A stretch of 8,647 nucleotides of DNA from Candidatus Aerophobota bacterium (lineage in GTDB: Bacteria; Aerophobota; Aerophobia; Aerophobales; B3-G15): NCBI GenBank assembly GCA_014859225.1, contig JACUUP010000060.1, positions 1 to 8,647 on the forward strand. Reading direction: 5' to 3'. The position numbers and the translations under genes were made by a program. The notes beneath the pieces are model-generated. The model ran no database searches and was not told where the DNA came from. It saw only the letters and a program-made list of their open reading frames with translations. Each line of letters opens with the position of its first letter. Within the stretch, counting starts at the first letter, position 1. Below are positions 1 through 6,310 of this stretch, piece after piece.

Positions 1-57
1 CTGATTCGCTACTATTATTAATACTCTTTTTTGTTCAGGAACATAAAACTTGGACAT
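1..57 (-). CDS. N-terminal fragment of an unidentified gene running off the left edge
   Basis: An ATG at 57-55 opens a frame that stays open to the window edge and encodes MSKFYVPEQKRVLIIVANQ. A GGAG Shine-Dalgarno core (complement of 67-70) lies 9 nt upstream. The start is 37 nt beyond the stop of the LacI-family repressor gene on the same strand, and I see no terminator between them, so co-transcription is likely. Genes next to LacI-family regulators often encode enzymes or transporters of the regulated pathway. The run of hydrophobic residues after KR (VLIIVA) resembles the first beta strand of an alpha/beta fold. Nineteen residues are too few to name a family, and no function is assigned. 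Confidence 0.55.
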   Translation of the reverse strand, partial: MSKFYVPEQKRVLIIVANQ

Positions 58-94
58 AGCAAATCGCTCCGTGTAATAAGTTAATCAAAGTGCC

Positions 95-1114
95 TCATTT
101 AGCACCACATTTAGCACCACAGGATTGCCTGATAATTAGTTCTGTTTTTAGAGTGATATTTTGCCTGGTTTGAGGTCCTTCCTTCAATATCCTTTGCATA
201 AGTATTTGAGCTGCTGTAGCCCCTATGGTGTAGTTAGGTTGGGAGACTACTGTCGGAGTTGGAGCGAGAGCCTCAGCCCAGTCAAAATCATCAAAGCCTA
301 TAACGGCGATATCTTCTGGAATTCTCTTTTTTAATTTTTTCAGGGCTATGTATGTACCTATCAGCATTAAATTGTTGGCAGAGAAAATGCAAGTGGGTGG
401 AGATTTCAGTTTAAATAAGCTTTTAGTAGCTTCTATACTTCCCTGAATTGTAGAGTTTCCCCTGACTATTAAAGATAAATCTTTCTCAATCCCGTAGCGA
501 GTTAAAGCATCTAAGTAACCTTTAAGTCTTTCCTCAGTGGTTGCAATTCCTTTTATCCCGGTGACAATGGCAACTCTCTTGTGACCCAGCTTAATTAAAT
601 GTTCAGTTGCCATAAATGCTCCATGAGCATTATCCACACAAACCGTATCCGCTTCTATATTCTCAAGGGATCTGTCAATACAAACAATGGGTATATTTCT
701 TATCTCAAACATTTTGAGAATGGGAATCTTAGGACTGGTCGGTGATACAATTAAACCATCAATTCTTTTTTCCAGCATTATTTTGAGGTACTGTTCCTCT
801 TTTTTTGTATCCTCATCTGTATTGCAGAGAATTATACTATAAGCAAATTTATTGACAGTATTCTCAATTCCTCTTATCAGGGGAGGATAAAAGGGGTTGG
901 ATATATCAGAAACACTTACCCCTATTGTCTTTGTCTCCTTTTTAACCATAGCCCTTGCACCGCTGTCGGGAAAGTAACCCATCTTTTTCACATGCTGGAG
1001 AACCCTTTTTGTTGTCTCAGGGCTAATGTTGGCTTTCCCCCGCATGACTCTGGAAACAGTACTTGCTGAAACTCCTACTTTCCTTGCCACATCTTTTATT
1101 GTTATGTTTTCCAT
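95..1114 (-). CDS. LacI/PurR-family transcriptional repressor
   Basis: A 339-residue protein of standard LacI-family length. Residues 3-24 form the N-terminal helix-turn-helix (ITIKDVARKVGVSASTVSRV), with the recognition helix at about 16-24. The hinge region follows (YFPDSGARAM, 47-56); Met56 stands where many family members have the Leu that intercalates at the operator centre. The rest is a periplasmic-binding-protein-like effector domain, starting near TIGVSVSDISNPFY (63-76) and containing IGFDDFDWAEALAPTPTVV near its end. Such proteins bind DNA as dimers and respond to a sugar, nucleoside or purine-like ligand; the ligand cannot be told here. The ATG at 1114 puts the helix-turn-helix at the usual position. 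The Shine-Dalgarno is weak (GAGAAAG) and lies in the 12-bp palindrome AGAAAGCTTTCT (1117-1128). A consensus promoter and an operator-like site lie upstream, suggesting autoregulation. The last codons contain a tandem duplication giving CGAKCGAK. The family call is secure; the regulon is unknown. Confidence 0.95.
   Translation of the reverse strand: MENITIKDVARKVGVSASTVSRVMRGKANISPETTKRVLQHVKKMGYFPDSGARAMVKKETKTIGVSVSDISNPFYPPLIRGIENTVNKFAYSIILCNTDEDTKKEEQYLKIMLEKRIDGLIVSPTSPKIPILKMFEIRNIPIVCIDRSLENIEADTVCVDNAHGAFMATEHLIKLGHKRVAIVTGIKGIATTEERLKGYLDALTRYGIEKDLSLIVRGNSTIQGSIEATKSLFKLKSPPTCIFSANNLMLIGTYIALKKLKKRIPEDIAVIGFDDFDWAEALAPTPTVVSQPNYTIGATAAQILMQRILKEGPQTRQNITLKTELIIRQSCGAKCGAK
98..121. 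repeat. Tandem 12-bp duplication at the 3' end of the LacI-family gene
   Basis: TTTAGCACCACA occurs twice in direct succession (98-109 and 110-121). It is in frame on the minus strand and repeats the tetrapeptide CGAK at the extreme C-terminus of the repressor, just before the stop codon at 97-95. The unit is a multiple of three, so the frame is kept. It looks like a recent slippage duplication. Confidence 0.9.
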
Positions 1115-1133
1115 TTAGAAAGCTTTCTCGTTT

Positions 1134-1149
1134 ATGCAAACGTTATTAT
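1134..1149. promoter_or_regulatory. Candidate LacI/PurR-type operator, autoregulatory
   Basis: ATGCAAACGTTATTAT contains the CG-centred core GCAAACGTT typical of LacI/PurR-family operators. It matches 11 of 16 positions of the PurR consensus ACGCAAACGTTTGCGT as I recall it. It lies about 5-20 nt downstream of the predicted start of the lacI-family transcript (about 1153), where a bound repressor would block transcription. It shares the 10-mer TGCAAACGTT with the second site at 1295-1310. Binding by the adjacent repressor is inferred. Confidence 0.55.
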
Positions 1150-1159
1150 AAACATTTTT

Positions 1160-1188
1160 ATTATATATTTACAAAGCCCCACTGTCAA
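1160..1188 (-). promoter_or_regulatory. Consensus sigma-70-type promoter of the LacI-family gene
   Basis: On the minus strand, TTGACA (complement of 1183-1188) and TATAAT (complement of 1160-1165) are separated by exactly 17 nt. Both hexamers match consensus perfectly. Predicted transcription start is near 1153, giving a leader of about 40 nt before the ATG at 1114. The operator-like site at 1134-1149 follows directly, which fits a strong promoter held in check by its own product. Confidence 0.85.
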
Positions 1189-1198
1189 GAGGGCGCGT

Positions 1199-1216
1199 TT
1201 GTTATTTTGTTAACAG
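1199..1216. promoter_or_regulatory. Candidate Rex operator
   Basis: TTGTTATTTTGTTAACAG matches 12 of the 14 fixed positions of the TTGTTAA-N4-TTAACAA form of the Rex consensus. It keeps the TGTTA-N6-TAACA symmetry and spacing. It lies just upstream of the -35 of the lacI-family promoter and about 240 bp upstream of clpB. A rex gene is present in the window. The region is AT-rich, so chance resemblance is quite possible. Confidence 0.3.
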
Positions 1217-1260
1217 ACTAAAGGAAAAAAGCGGGAAAAATAAAGGCACAACACTACAAT

Positions 1261-1290
1261 TTGTCAACTAAATATATCAATCACAATAAA
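1261..1290 (+). promoter_or_regulatory. Weak candidate promoter for clpB
   Basis: TTGTCA (1261-1266, 5 of 6 consensus positions) is followed after 18 nt by AATAAA (1285-1290, 4 of 6). A start near 1297 would fall on the operator-like site at 1295-1310, a typical repression geometry, and would give a leader of about 155 nt. I saw no CIRCE element and no well-spaced sigma-32 pair, the usual heat-shock signals for clpB. The call is tentative. Confidence 0.3.
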
Positions 1291-1294
1291 ATCA

Positions 1295-1310
1295 ACGAAA
1301 ACGTTTGCAA
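1295..1310. promoter_or_regulatory. Candidate LacI/PurR-type operator upstream of clpB
   Basis: Read on the minus strand this is TTGCAAACGTTTTCGT, which matches 13 of 16 positions of the PurR consensus as I recall it. It is centred on AAACGTTT, a perfect 8-bp palindrome. It shares TGCAAACGTT with the site at 1134-1149, whose centre is about 161 bp away. Both share that core on the same (minus) strand. The pair could serve the two divergent genes separately or support repressor looping. It is the stronger of the two operator candidates. Confidence 0.6.
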
Positions 1311-1363
1311 CCTTCTAAGAAACTTCTCACCCGCTTATCTACCCCTTCTTTGGAAAATGATTT

Positions 1364-1400
1364 GAGAAGAAGATTGGGTGGTTGACCCCATCTTCTTTTT
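1364..1400 (+). terminator. Rho-independent terminator-like hairpin in the clpB leader
   Basis: AAGAAGAT (1367-1374) pairs with ATCTTCTT (1390-1397). After one T/C mismatch, GGG (1376-1378) pairs with CCC (1386-1388), leaving a 7-nt loop. The 3' side runs into TTTTT (1396-1400). It lies on the plus strand, 53 nt before the clpB start codon, with no coding gene before it. It may attenuate clpB, or end a short RNA from the divergent region. CTTCTCA (1323-1329) could pair with TGAGAAG (1363-1369), an arrangement that would compete with the terminator stem. Confidence 0.55.
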
Positions 1401-1452
1401 AAATAGAATTTCAGGAGTGAGTTCAAAATTAAATATCTAAAAGGTGATATAA

Positions 1453-4035
1453 ATGTTTAAATGGGATAAATTAACTATAAAAGCTCAGGAGGCTGTTCAA
1501 AAAGCTCAGGAAATAGCAGAGCAAAAAAATAGTCAGGAAATTACTCCAGAACACCTACTCCTTGCTTTGCTGGAAGATAAAGAGGGAGTAGCAACCTCTG
1601 TTTTGCAAAATCTGGGGGTCAGCCAGGTTCAGCTAATGAACAAAATAAATTCAGAGCTGGATAGACTGCCTAAAGTTCTTGGAGGAGGAACAGGCATTTA
1701 CATATCCGCTAACTTAAAAAAAACTCTGGAGAGGGCAGGAAAAGAGGCAGCGAATCTTAAAGACGAGTATATAAGCACAGAACATCTGCTTCTGGCACTT
1801 TCTGAGGATACAAGCTTTCCTGCAGGGAAAATTTTAAAGGAAGTTGGTGCTAACAAAGATAATCTCTTAAAATCCCTTGCAGGTATAAGGGGAACCCAGA
1901 GAGTTACTGACCAGAGTCCCGAGGAAAAATATCAGGCTCTGCAAAGATTCACCCGCGACCTAACCCAACTTGCCTCTCAGGGAAAGCTCGACCCTGTCAT
2001 AGGAAGAGATACTGAAATAAGAAGAGTTATTCAAATCCTCTCAAGGAGAACCAAAAACAATCCTGTGCTAATTGGCGAACCCGGGGTGGGAAAAACTGCC
2101 ATTGTGGAAGGACTTGCACAAAGAATTGTGGCGGGAGATGTTCCGGAGGGACTGAAGAATAAAAAAGTGCTTGCTCTTGACATGGGAGCGCTTATAGCGG
2201 GAACTAAATTTCGTGGAGAATTTGAAGACAGGCTCAAAGCCCTGTTAAAAGAGATAAAAGAAAAAGAGGGTCAAATCATCCTCTTTATTGATGAGCTGCA
2301 TACAGTTGTAGGTGCAGGTGCAGCCGAAGGAGCGGTAGATGCATCAAATATGCTAAAACCGGCTCTTGCCCGGGGAGAGCTTCGCTGTATTGGAGCAACC
2401 ACCCTTGATGAGTACAGGAAACATATAGAAAAAGATGCGGCACTTGAGAGAAGATTCCAGATTGTGATTACAAGAGAGCCAACGTTGGAGGAGACCGTGG
2501 CAATCCTCAGAGGACTTAAAGAAAGATACGAAGCACACCACGGAGTCAAAATAAAAGATTCTGCTCTGGGAGCTGCGGCTACACTTTCTCACAGGTATAT
2601 AACTGATAGATTCCTGCCTGATAAAGCGATTGACCTCGTGGATGAGGCAGCGGCGAGAATTAGAATGGAGATAGACTCAAGACCAACGGAAATAGATGAG
2701 ATTGAACGCAGGATAATGCAACTTGAAATTGAGCGCCAGGCTTTAAAAAAGGAAAAAGATGAAGCATCCAGGAAAAGATTGGAAAAATTAGAGGAAGAAC
2801 TTGCTAATTTAAAAGAAGAAGTTAATGGCCTCAAAGCCCACTGGCAAAAGGAAAAGGAAATAATCCAGAAGATAGGTAACATTAAAAGAGAAATAGAGAC
2901 TACCCGGGACAAGTCAGTTAGAGCAGAAAGAGAGGGGAATCTGGAAAAGGCAGCCGAGCTTCGCTATGGAAAACTAATTCAATTGGAAAACCAGCTTAAG
3001 GAAGAAAATAAAAAACTAACAGAACTGCAAAAAGAAAGAAAAATGTTGAAAGAAGAAGTTGAGGAAGAAGATATTGCAGAGATTGTATCCGAATGGAGAG
3101 GTATACCCCTCACAAGACTTCTGGAGGGAGAAAGAGAAAAACTTACCAGGATGGAAGAGAGAATAAAAACAAGGGTCGTGGGACAGGATGAGGCAGTTGT
3201 TGCGGTATCCAATGCCATAAGGAGAGCAAGAGCTGGATTACAGGACCCCAACAGACCCTTAGGCTCTTTCATATTCTTGGGACCAACAGGTGTGGGGAAA
3301 ACAGAACTTGCGAAAGCTCTGGCTGAATTTCTCTTTGATGATGAACAGGCTATGATTAGATTTGATATGTCAGAGTATATGGAGCGCCACACCGTATCAA
3401 GACTAATCGGTGCACCCCCGGGATATGTAGGATATGAAGAGGGAGGTCAGTTAACCGAACCTGTTCGGCGAAGACCCTACACCGTCATTTTATTTGACGA
3501 AATTGAAAAGGCACATCCTGATGTTTTTAATATCCTTTTGCAAATTCTGGACGATGGTAGACTAACCGACGGACAGGGAAAAATAGTGGATTTCAAAAAT
3601 AGTGTAGTAACAATGACATCAAATGTGGGTAGCAAGTGGATTGAACAGTTGAGTGAAAAAGAAGAGATAAAGCAAAAAATAAGAGAAGCTCTTAGAGCCC
3701 AGTTTCGCCCTGAATTCTTGAACCGTATTGACGAGATAATTGTATTCAACAGATTAACCCAGGAAAATCTCAGAAAAATAGTGGACATTCAAGTTAGACT
3801 TGTTCAGAAAAGACTTTCTGATAAACATATTGAAATTTTCTTAACACCCAGGACAAAGGAATTTATAGCCGAAAAAGGTTACGACCCGGTATTTGGAGCA
3901 AGACCCCTAAAAAGAATCATGCAAAAAGAAATCCTCGACCCCCTTGCCATGAAAATTTTAGAAGGAGAGTTTAAAGAAGGAGACCGTATCAAGGTGGATT
4001 TTCCTGATGGAAGGGTTATCTTTGAGAAAAATTAG
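1453..4035 (+). CDS. clpB: ATP-dependent disaggregase ClpB (Hsp100)
   Basis: A cytoplasmic hexameric AAA+ chaperone that, with DnaK, pulls polypeptides out of aggregates. The 860-residue length matches the family. Residues 1-145 are the Clp N-domain with its two repeats ([21 protein letters not shown], then [11 protein letters not shown]). The first AAA+ domain has Walker A GEPGVGKT (208-215), Walker [10 protein letters not shown] (Asp280, Glu281) and the arginine pair ERR (333-334). The long coiled-coil M-domain at about 405-530 separates ClpB from ClpA and ClpC. The second AAA+ domain has Walker A GPTGVGKT (610-617), Walker [12 protein letters not shown] (Asp682, Glu683) and sensor-2 GARPLKR (Arg817). 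The ATG at 1453 has AAGGTGAT 5-6 nt upstream and gives the family's usual N-terminus, [14 protein letters not shown]. All catalytic residues are present, with no frameshift. It converges on rnfG, and its TAG stop lies within the left arm of the inverted repeat. A LacI-type operator candidate and a leader hairpin precede it. Confidence 0.98.
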   Translation: MFKWDKLTIKAQEAVQKAQEIAEQKNSQEITPEHLLLALLEDKEGVATSVLQNLGVSQVQLMNKINSELDRLPKVLGGGTGIYISANLKKTLERAGKEAANLKDEYISTEHLLLALSEDTSFPAGKILKEVGANKDNLLKSLAGIRGTQRVTDQSPEEKYQALQRFTRDLTQLASQGKLDPVIGRDTEIRRVIQILSRRTKNNPVLIGEPGVGKTAIVEGLAQRIVAGDVPEGLKNKKVLALDMGALIAGTKFRGEFEDRLKALLKEIKEKEGQIILFIDELHTVVGAGAAEGAVDASNMLKPALARGELRCIGATTLDEYRKHIEKDAALERRFQIVITREPTLEETVAILRGLKERYEAHHGVKIKDSALGAAATLSHRYITDRFLPDKAIDLVDEAAARIRMEIDSRPTEIDEIERRIMQLEIERQALKKEKDEASRKRLEKLEEELANLKEEVNGLKAHWQKEKEIIQKIGNIKREIETTRDKSVRAEREGNLEKAAELRYGKLIQLENQLKEENKKLTELQKERKMLKEEVEEEDIAEIVSEWRGIPLTRLLEGEREKLTRMEERIKTRVVGQDEAVVAVSNAIRRARAGLQDPNRPLGSFIFLGPTGVGKTELAKALAEFLFDDEQAMIRFDMSEYMERHTVSRLIGAPPGYVGYEEGGQLTEPVRRRPYTVILFDEIEKAHPDVFNILLQILDDGRLTDGQGKIVDFKNSVVTMTSNVGSKWIEQLSEKEEIKQKIREALRAQFRPEFLNRIDEIIVFNRLTQENLRKIVDIQVRLVQKRLSDKHIEIFLTPRTKEFIAEKGYDPVFGARPLKRIMQKEILDPLAMKILEGEFKEGDRIKVDFPDGRVIFEKN

Positions 4036-4136
4036 AGGGGTCAGGTCTTGCAATATCACATATCTACTCAGTTTCAATCTAATACATGAACTACATAAAT
4101 GCCAAAATGTTATATTGCAAGACCTGACCCCTCTAA
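4027..4136 (-). terminator. Possible terminator of the hyp-rex-rnf transcript formed by the inverted repeat
   Basis: Read on the minus strand, the long stem made by the repeat arms is followed directly by TTTTT (complement of 4027-4031). This is the layout of an intrinsic terminator just after rnfG. The 45-nt loop is longer than usual, so efficiency is uncertain. On the plus strand no T-run follows the stem. Confidence 0.35.
4032..4136. repeat. 105-bp inverted-repeat element (MITE/REPIN-like) between convergent genes
   Basis: Left arm 4032-4061 and right arm 4107-4136 are reverse complements over 30 bp, with one mismatch (4057 against 4111); the outer 25 bp are perfect. The arms begin TTAGAGGGGTCAGGTCTTG and enclose a 45-nt AT-rich centre with no frame of note. 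The left arm carries the clpB stop codon (TAG, 4033-4035). The right arm encodes the last eight residues (181-188, LEGSGLAI) and the stop of RnfG. Ends of the GGGGTCAGGTCTTG kind are, from memory, seen beside IS200-like or REP-associated (Y1) transposases in environmental genomes. There is no transposase here, so it would be non-autonomous. Target-site duplication is not evident. Confidence 0.75.
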
Positions 4137-4676
4137 AAGTTCTCTTACCTTGTTTATAGTTGAGTTCACTATACTTACAACTGTTTCTGAGGAAATAGTA
4201 GCGCCGGTTATAGCCTGAATTTGGTTAGGAGCAACAGGTTCTCTCTTAACAAGTTCTACATAAGGCGTGATATGTAACCCATGGAACTGCTGACGAAATC
4301 CAGGCTCATCTATCTTCTGGCCAAGCCCGGGAGTTTCTACAGATTCAAGCACCTGGATAGCGAATGTCTTTTTAAATTCAGGCTCAACTCCAATCATAAG
4401 CTTTATTATGCCCTGATATCCAGGAGCTTCTCCCACGAATGCATAACCTACAATATTTCCTGCAGAATCAATCCCCTGATATATCTTTTTTTCATCTTTA
4501 ATGATAGTTTCATAGCGCTCAGCTCCGGGTAAGACTTGAAAAATCGCTTCTTCCAAAGCTTTTTGCCGATTAGCCTCTATTGCAGGATAAGTATAGGTAT
4601 AAACTCCTACCAGGGCACCGCTGGAGATAACTCCAATTAAGGTTAAAGTAAGAATCATATGATGAGATTTTTTCAC
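4110..4676 (-). CDS. rnfG: RnfG-type electron transport complex subunit G, covalent FMN protein
   Basis: A 188-residue protein with one N-terminal membrane segment (about residues 7-28) and an FMN-binding domain expected outside the cytoplasmic membrane. It carries the conserved ETPGLG (114-119) and the flavinylation motif ITGATISS, with Thr160 the likely FMN attachment site through a phosphoester bond. In Rnf complexes this subunit relays electrons between ferredoxin and NAD+ in an ion-pumping route. Flavin attachment needs an ApbE transferase, not seen here. The GTG at 4676 is chosen because GGAGG (complement of 4687-4691) lies 10 nt upstream. An ATG at codon 7 would cut into the membrane segment. 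The gene starts 3 nt after the rnfD stop, so translation is probably coupled. The last eight codons lie in the inverted repeat, so the original C-terminus was probably replaced; the FMN motif is untouched. NqrC is the alternative family, but it is usually longer. Confidence 0.9.
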   Translation of the reverse strand: MKKSHHMILTLTLIGVISSGALVGVYTYTYPAIEANRQKALEEAIFQVLPGAERYETIIKDEKKIYQGIDSAGNIVGYAFVGEAPGYQGIIKLMIGVEPEFKKTFAIQVLESVETPGLGQKIDEPGFRQQFHGLHITPYVELVKREPVAPNQIQAITGATISSETVVSIVNSTINKVRELLEGSGLAI

Positions 4677-4679
4677 TTT

Positions 4680-5642
4680 TCATCCACCTCCCAATACTCT
4701 TGATTTTATATATCTGTTTAAAATTGGAGTAACCGCATTCATAAAGAGAATGGAAAACATTACCCCTTCTGGATAACCTCCCCACAACCTTATAACGACA
4801 ACCAGAACTCCCGCTCCCACGGCAAATATTATTCTTCCTTTTTTGGAGACCGGTGTAGTAACAGGGTCGGTAGCCATAAAAAAAGCTCCTAAGATAAGTC
4901 CCCCTGCAAGAAGATGAAATAAAGGACTTCCATAGTTAGGGTTAAAGAGGAAGGTAATGCCAGTAAAAACGGCAGCTGTAGCAAGATAAAAAACAGGGAT
5001 TCTCCAATCTATACATCTTTTAACAAAAAGATAAACTGCTCCAATTAAAAGGGCAAATGTAGATGTTTCACCCAGGGAACCTGATACATTTCCCCAAAAA
5101 AGGCTGTATATAGAGGTTAGCTGAGATTCAAATTTCATAAGTCCAAGTGGCGTAGCACCTGTTACAGCATCCAGAGTGAAAGGCAATGCCCAGGTAGTCA
5201 TAAGTACAGGAAAAGTAGCCATCAGGAAAGCTCTTCCTATTAAAGCTGGATTAAATATATTGTAACCCAGACCTCCAAATATCTGTTTTCCAAAAATTAC
5301 GGCAAATACAGCCCCCATAGCTGCAGCCCACAGAGGAAGATTGGGAGGAAGAACTAAAGCCAGAAGAATACCAGTTAAAAGAGCGCTGGATTCTTTGGGC
5401 AAAGCTTTACGCCGCAATTTTAAGAAAGCATACTCAGAAACCACACTAAAAAAAGCACAGGTTAAAATAAGCTCAACCGCTCTTAAGCGAAAAAAATAAA
5501 TACTGAAACCCATAGCCGGTAAAAGAGCAATAATTAAATCCCGCATCAAACGAGAAACCGCTAATCTGTCCTTTATATGAGGAGAGACGGAAAGAAAAAA
5601 TATTTTTTTCTCCTGCTCAGTTTCTACCTTTTGTTTTCTCAT
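4680..5642 (-). CDS. rnfD: RnfD-type electron transport complex subunit D, membrane flavoprotein
   Basis: A 320-residue polytopic membrane protein of the RnfD/NqrB family with several hydrophobic helices (for example about 36-51, 57-72, 87-118 and 210-310). The motif LDAVTGATPLG (158-167) holds the covalent FMN site at about Thr164. Other family signatures are FGGLGYNIFNPALIGRAFL (122-140), ATDPVTTP, and GGYPEGVMFSILFMNAVTP near the end. The length suits RnfD better than NqrB, which is over 400 residues. RnfD is a core ion-translocating subunit that passes electrons across the membrane with RnfG. The ATG at 5642 overlaps the rex stop by 4 bp (ATGA), so translation is coupled to Rex. Normal operons run rnfC-D-G-E-A-B; here rex lies upstream and only rnfG follows. 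Whether the protein acts in a full Rnf complex encoded elsewhere or in a smaller two-protein conduit cannot be told. Confidence 0.93.
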   Translation of the reverse strand: MRKQKVETEQEKKIFFLSVSPHIKDRLAVSRLMRDLIIALLPAMGFSIYFFRLRAVELILTCAFFSVVSEYAFLKLRRKALPKESSALLTGILLALVLPPNLPLWAAAMGAVFAVIFGKQIFGGLGYNIFNPALIGRAFLMATFPVLMTTWALPFTLDAVTGATPLGLMKFESQLTSIYSLFWGNVSGSLGETSTFALLIGAVYLFVKRCIDWRIPVFYLATAAVFTGITFLFNPNYGSPLFHLLAGGLILGAFFMATDPVTTPVSKKGRIIFAVGAGVLVVVIRLWGGYPEGVMFSILFMNAVTPILNRYIKSRVLGGG

Positions 5643-6289
5643 GTTCTACCCTTTGCCTTTCTGTGTTTAGCTTCTTTTGCTAAAAAATAAGACAGAGCCT
5701 CAAGTTCCATGGACAAATCCACATTCTTTAGCTTTATCTTTTCAGGAATCTTTAAATGAACAGGGGCGAAATTTAAAATACCCCTCACACCCCCTTCTAT
5801 CATTTTATCTACCACGCTCTGAGCCACGTCTGCTGGAGTTGTCAGTATCCCTATCTTTACCTCATATTCAAGCAAGATATCAGTTATCTTCTCCACAGGT
5901 TCAATCGTTATCCCTTCTACTTTCTTGCCTATCTTTTTAGGGTCATTATCAAAAACAGCTATAATTTTAAATTCCTCTCTTTTAAATCCAGGATAAGCAA
6001 GAAGAGCTGTGCCCAGTTTACCCGCTCCCACCAGAGCCAATCTCCACTCCTTATCAACTGCAAGAATATGTCTGATTTCCTGTTTTAACTTTCCAATATT
6101 ATATCCCTGCCCGGGTATCCCAAACTCTCCGAAATAAGCAAGGTCTTTTCTAACCTGAGCCGCCGTAGTCCCAACTAATCTTGCCAATCCCTGCGAGGAA
6201 AGAATGCCCTCATCTGTAAATTTTTTCAAAGCTCTAAGGTAAATAGAAAGCCGCTGAATTGTAATTTCTGGCACCTTAAATCCTGGCAC
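5639..6289 (-). CDS. rex: Redox-sensing transcriptional repressor Rex
   Basis: A 216-residue homodimeric repressor that leaves DNA when the NADH/NAD+ ratio rises. The N-terminal winged helix (1-80) has the recognition-helix signature AAQVRKDLAYFGEFGIPGQGY (43-63). The C-terminal Rossmann domain has the dinucleotide loop VGAGKLG (87-93), with the acidic strand end IIAVFDND after it. The last helix, SMELEALSYFLAKE, is the domain-swapped C-terminal helix of the family. The start is GTG at 6289: AAAGGAG lies 6 nt upstream (GGAG is the complement of 6296-6299) and the N-terminus VPEITIQRL is typical. It lies 21 nt after hypE and overlaps rnfD by 4 bp, so it is embedded in the redox operon. Rex usually controls fermentation and hydrogenase genes, so it may control its own operon. 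A weak Rex-like site is at 1199-1216; the operon promoter lies outside the window. Confidence 0.97.
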   Translation of the reverse strand: MPGFKVPEITIQRLSIYLRALKKFTDEGILSSQGLARLVGTTAAQVRKDLAYFGEFGIPGQGYNIGKLKQEIRHILAVDKEWRLALVGAGKLGTALLAYPGFKREEFKIIAVFDNDPKKIGKKVEGITIEPVEKITDILLEYEVKIGILTTPADVAQSVVDKMIEGGVRGILNFAPVHLKIPEKIKLKNVDLSMELEALSYFLAKEAKHRKAKGRT

Positions 6290-6310
6290 TTTTTGCTCCT
6301 TTTATCATAT

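Noticed and set aside
1117-1128. Perfect palindrome AGAAAGCTTTCT before the repressor ATG as a further operator
   Set aside because: It lacks the CG-centred core of the other two sites and overlaps the weak Shine-Dalgarno region; 12 bp with no loop gives little basis for a call.
1350-1385. Eleven-codon TTG-started leader peptide with three Arg codons before the clpB hairpin
   Set aside because: There is no Shine-Dalgarno site, TTG is a weak start, and Arg codons have no clear link to clpB control, so it is probably chance.
1386-1394. CCCCATCTT resembling a sigma-32 -10 element before clpB
   Set aside because: No CTTGAA-like -35 lies at suitable spacing, and the bases are part of the terminator-like stem.
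1115-1452. CIRCE (HrcA) element for clpB
   Set aside because: No TTAGCACTC-N9-GAGTGCTAA-like inverted repeat was found in the upstream region.
2031-3788. Several minus-strand open frames of 68-137 codons inside clpB
   Set aside because: They are antisense shadows of a full-length conserved gene, rich in Ser/Leu/Ile as expected from the complement of charged ClpB codons, with no supporting start signals or family motifs.
4281-4532. Plus-strand 83-codon frame opposite rnfG, and similar plus-strand frames opposite rex, hypE and hypD
   Set aside because: They lie wholly antisense to conserved genes and show no recognisable motif or ribosome site.
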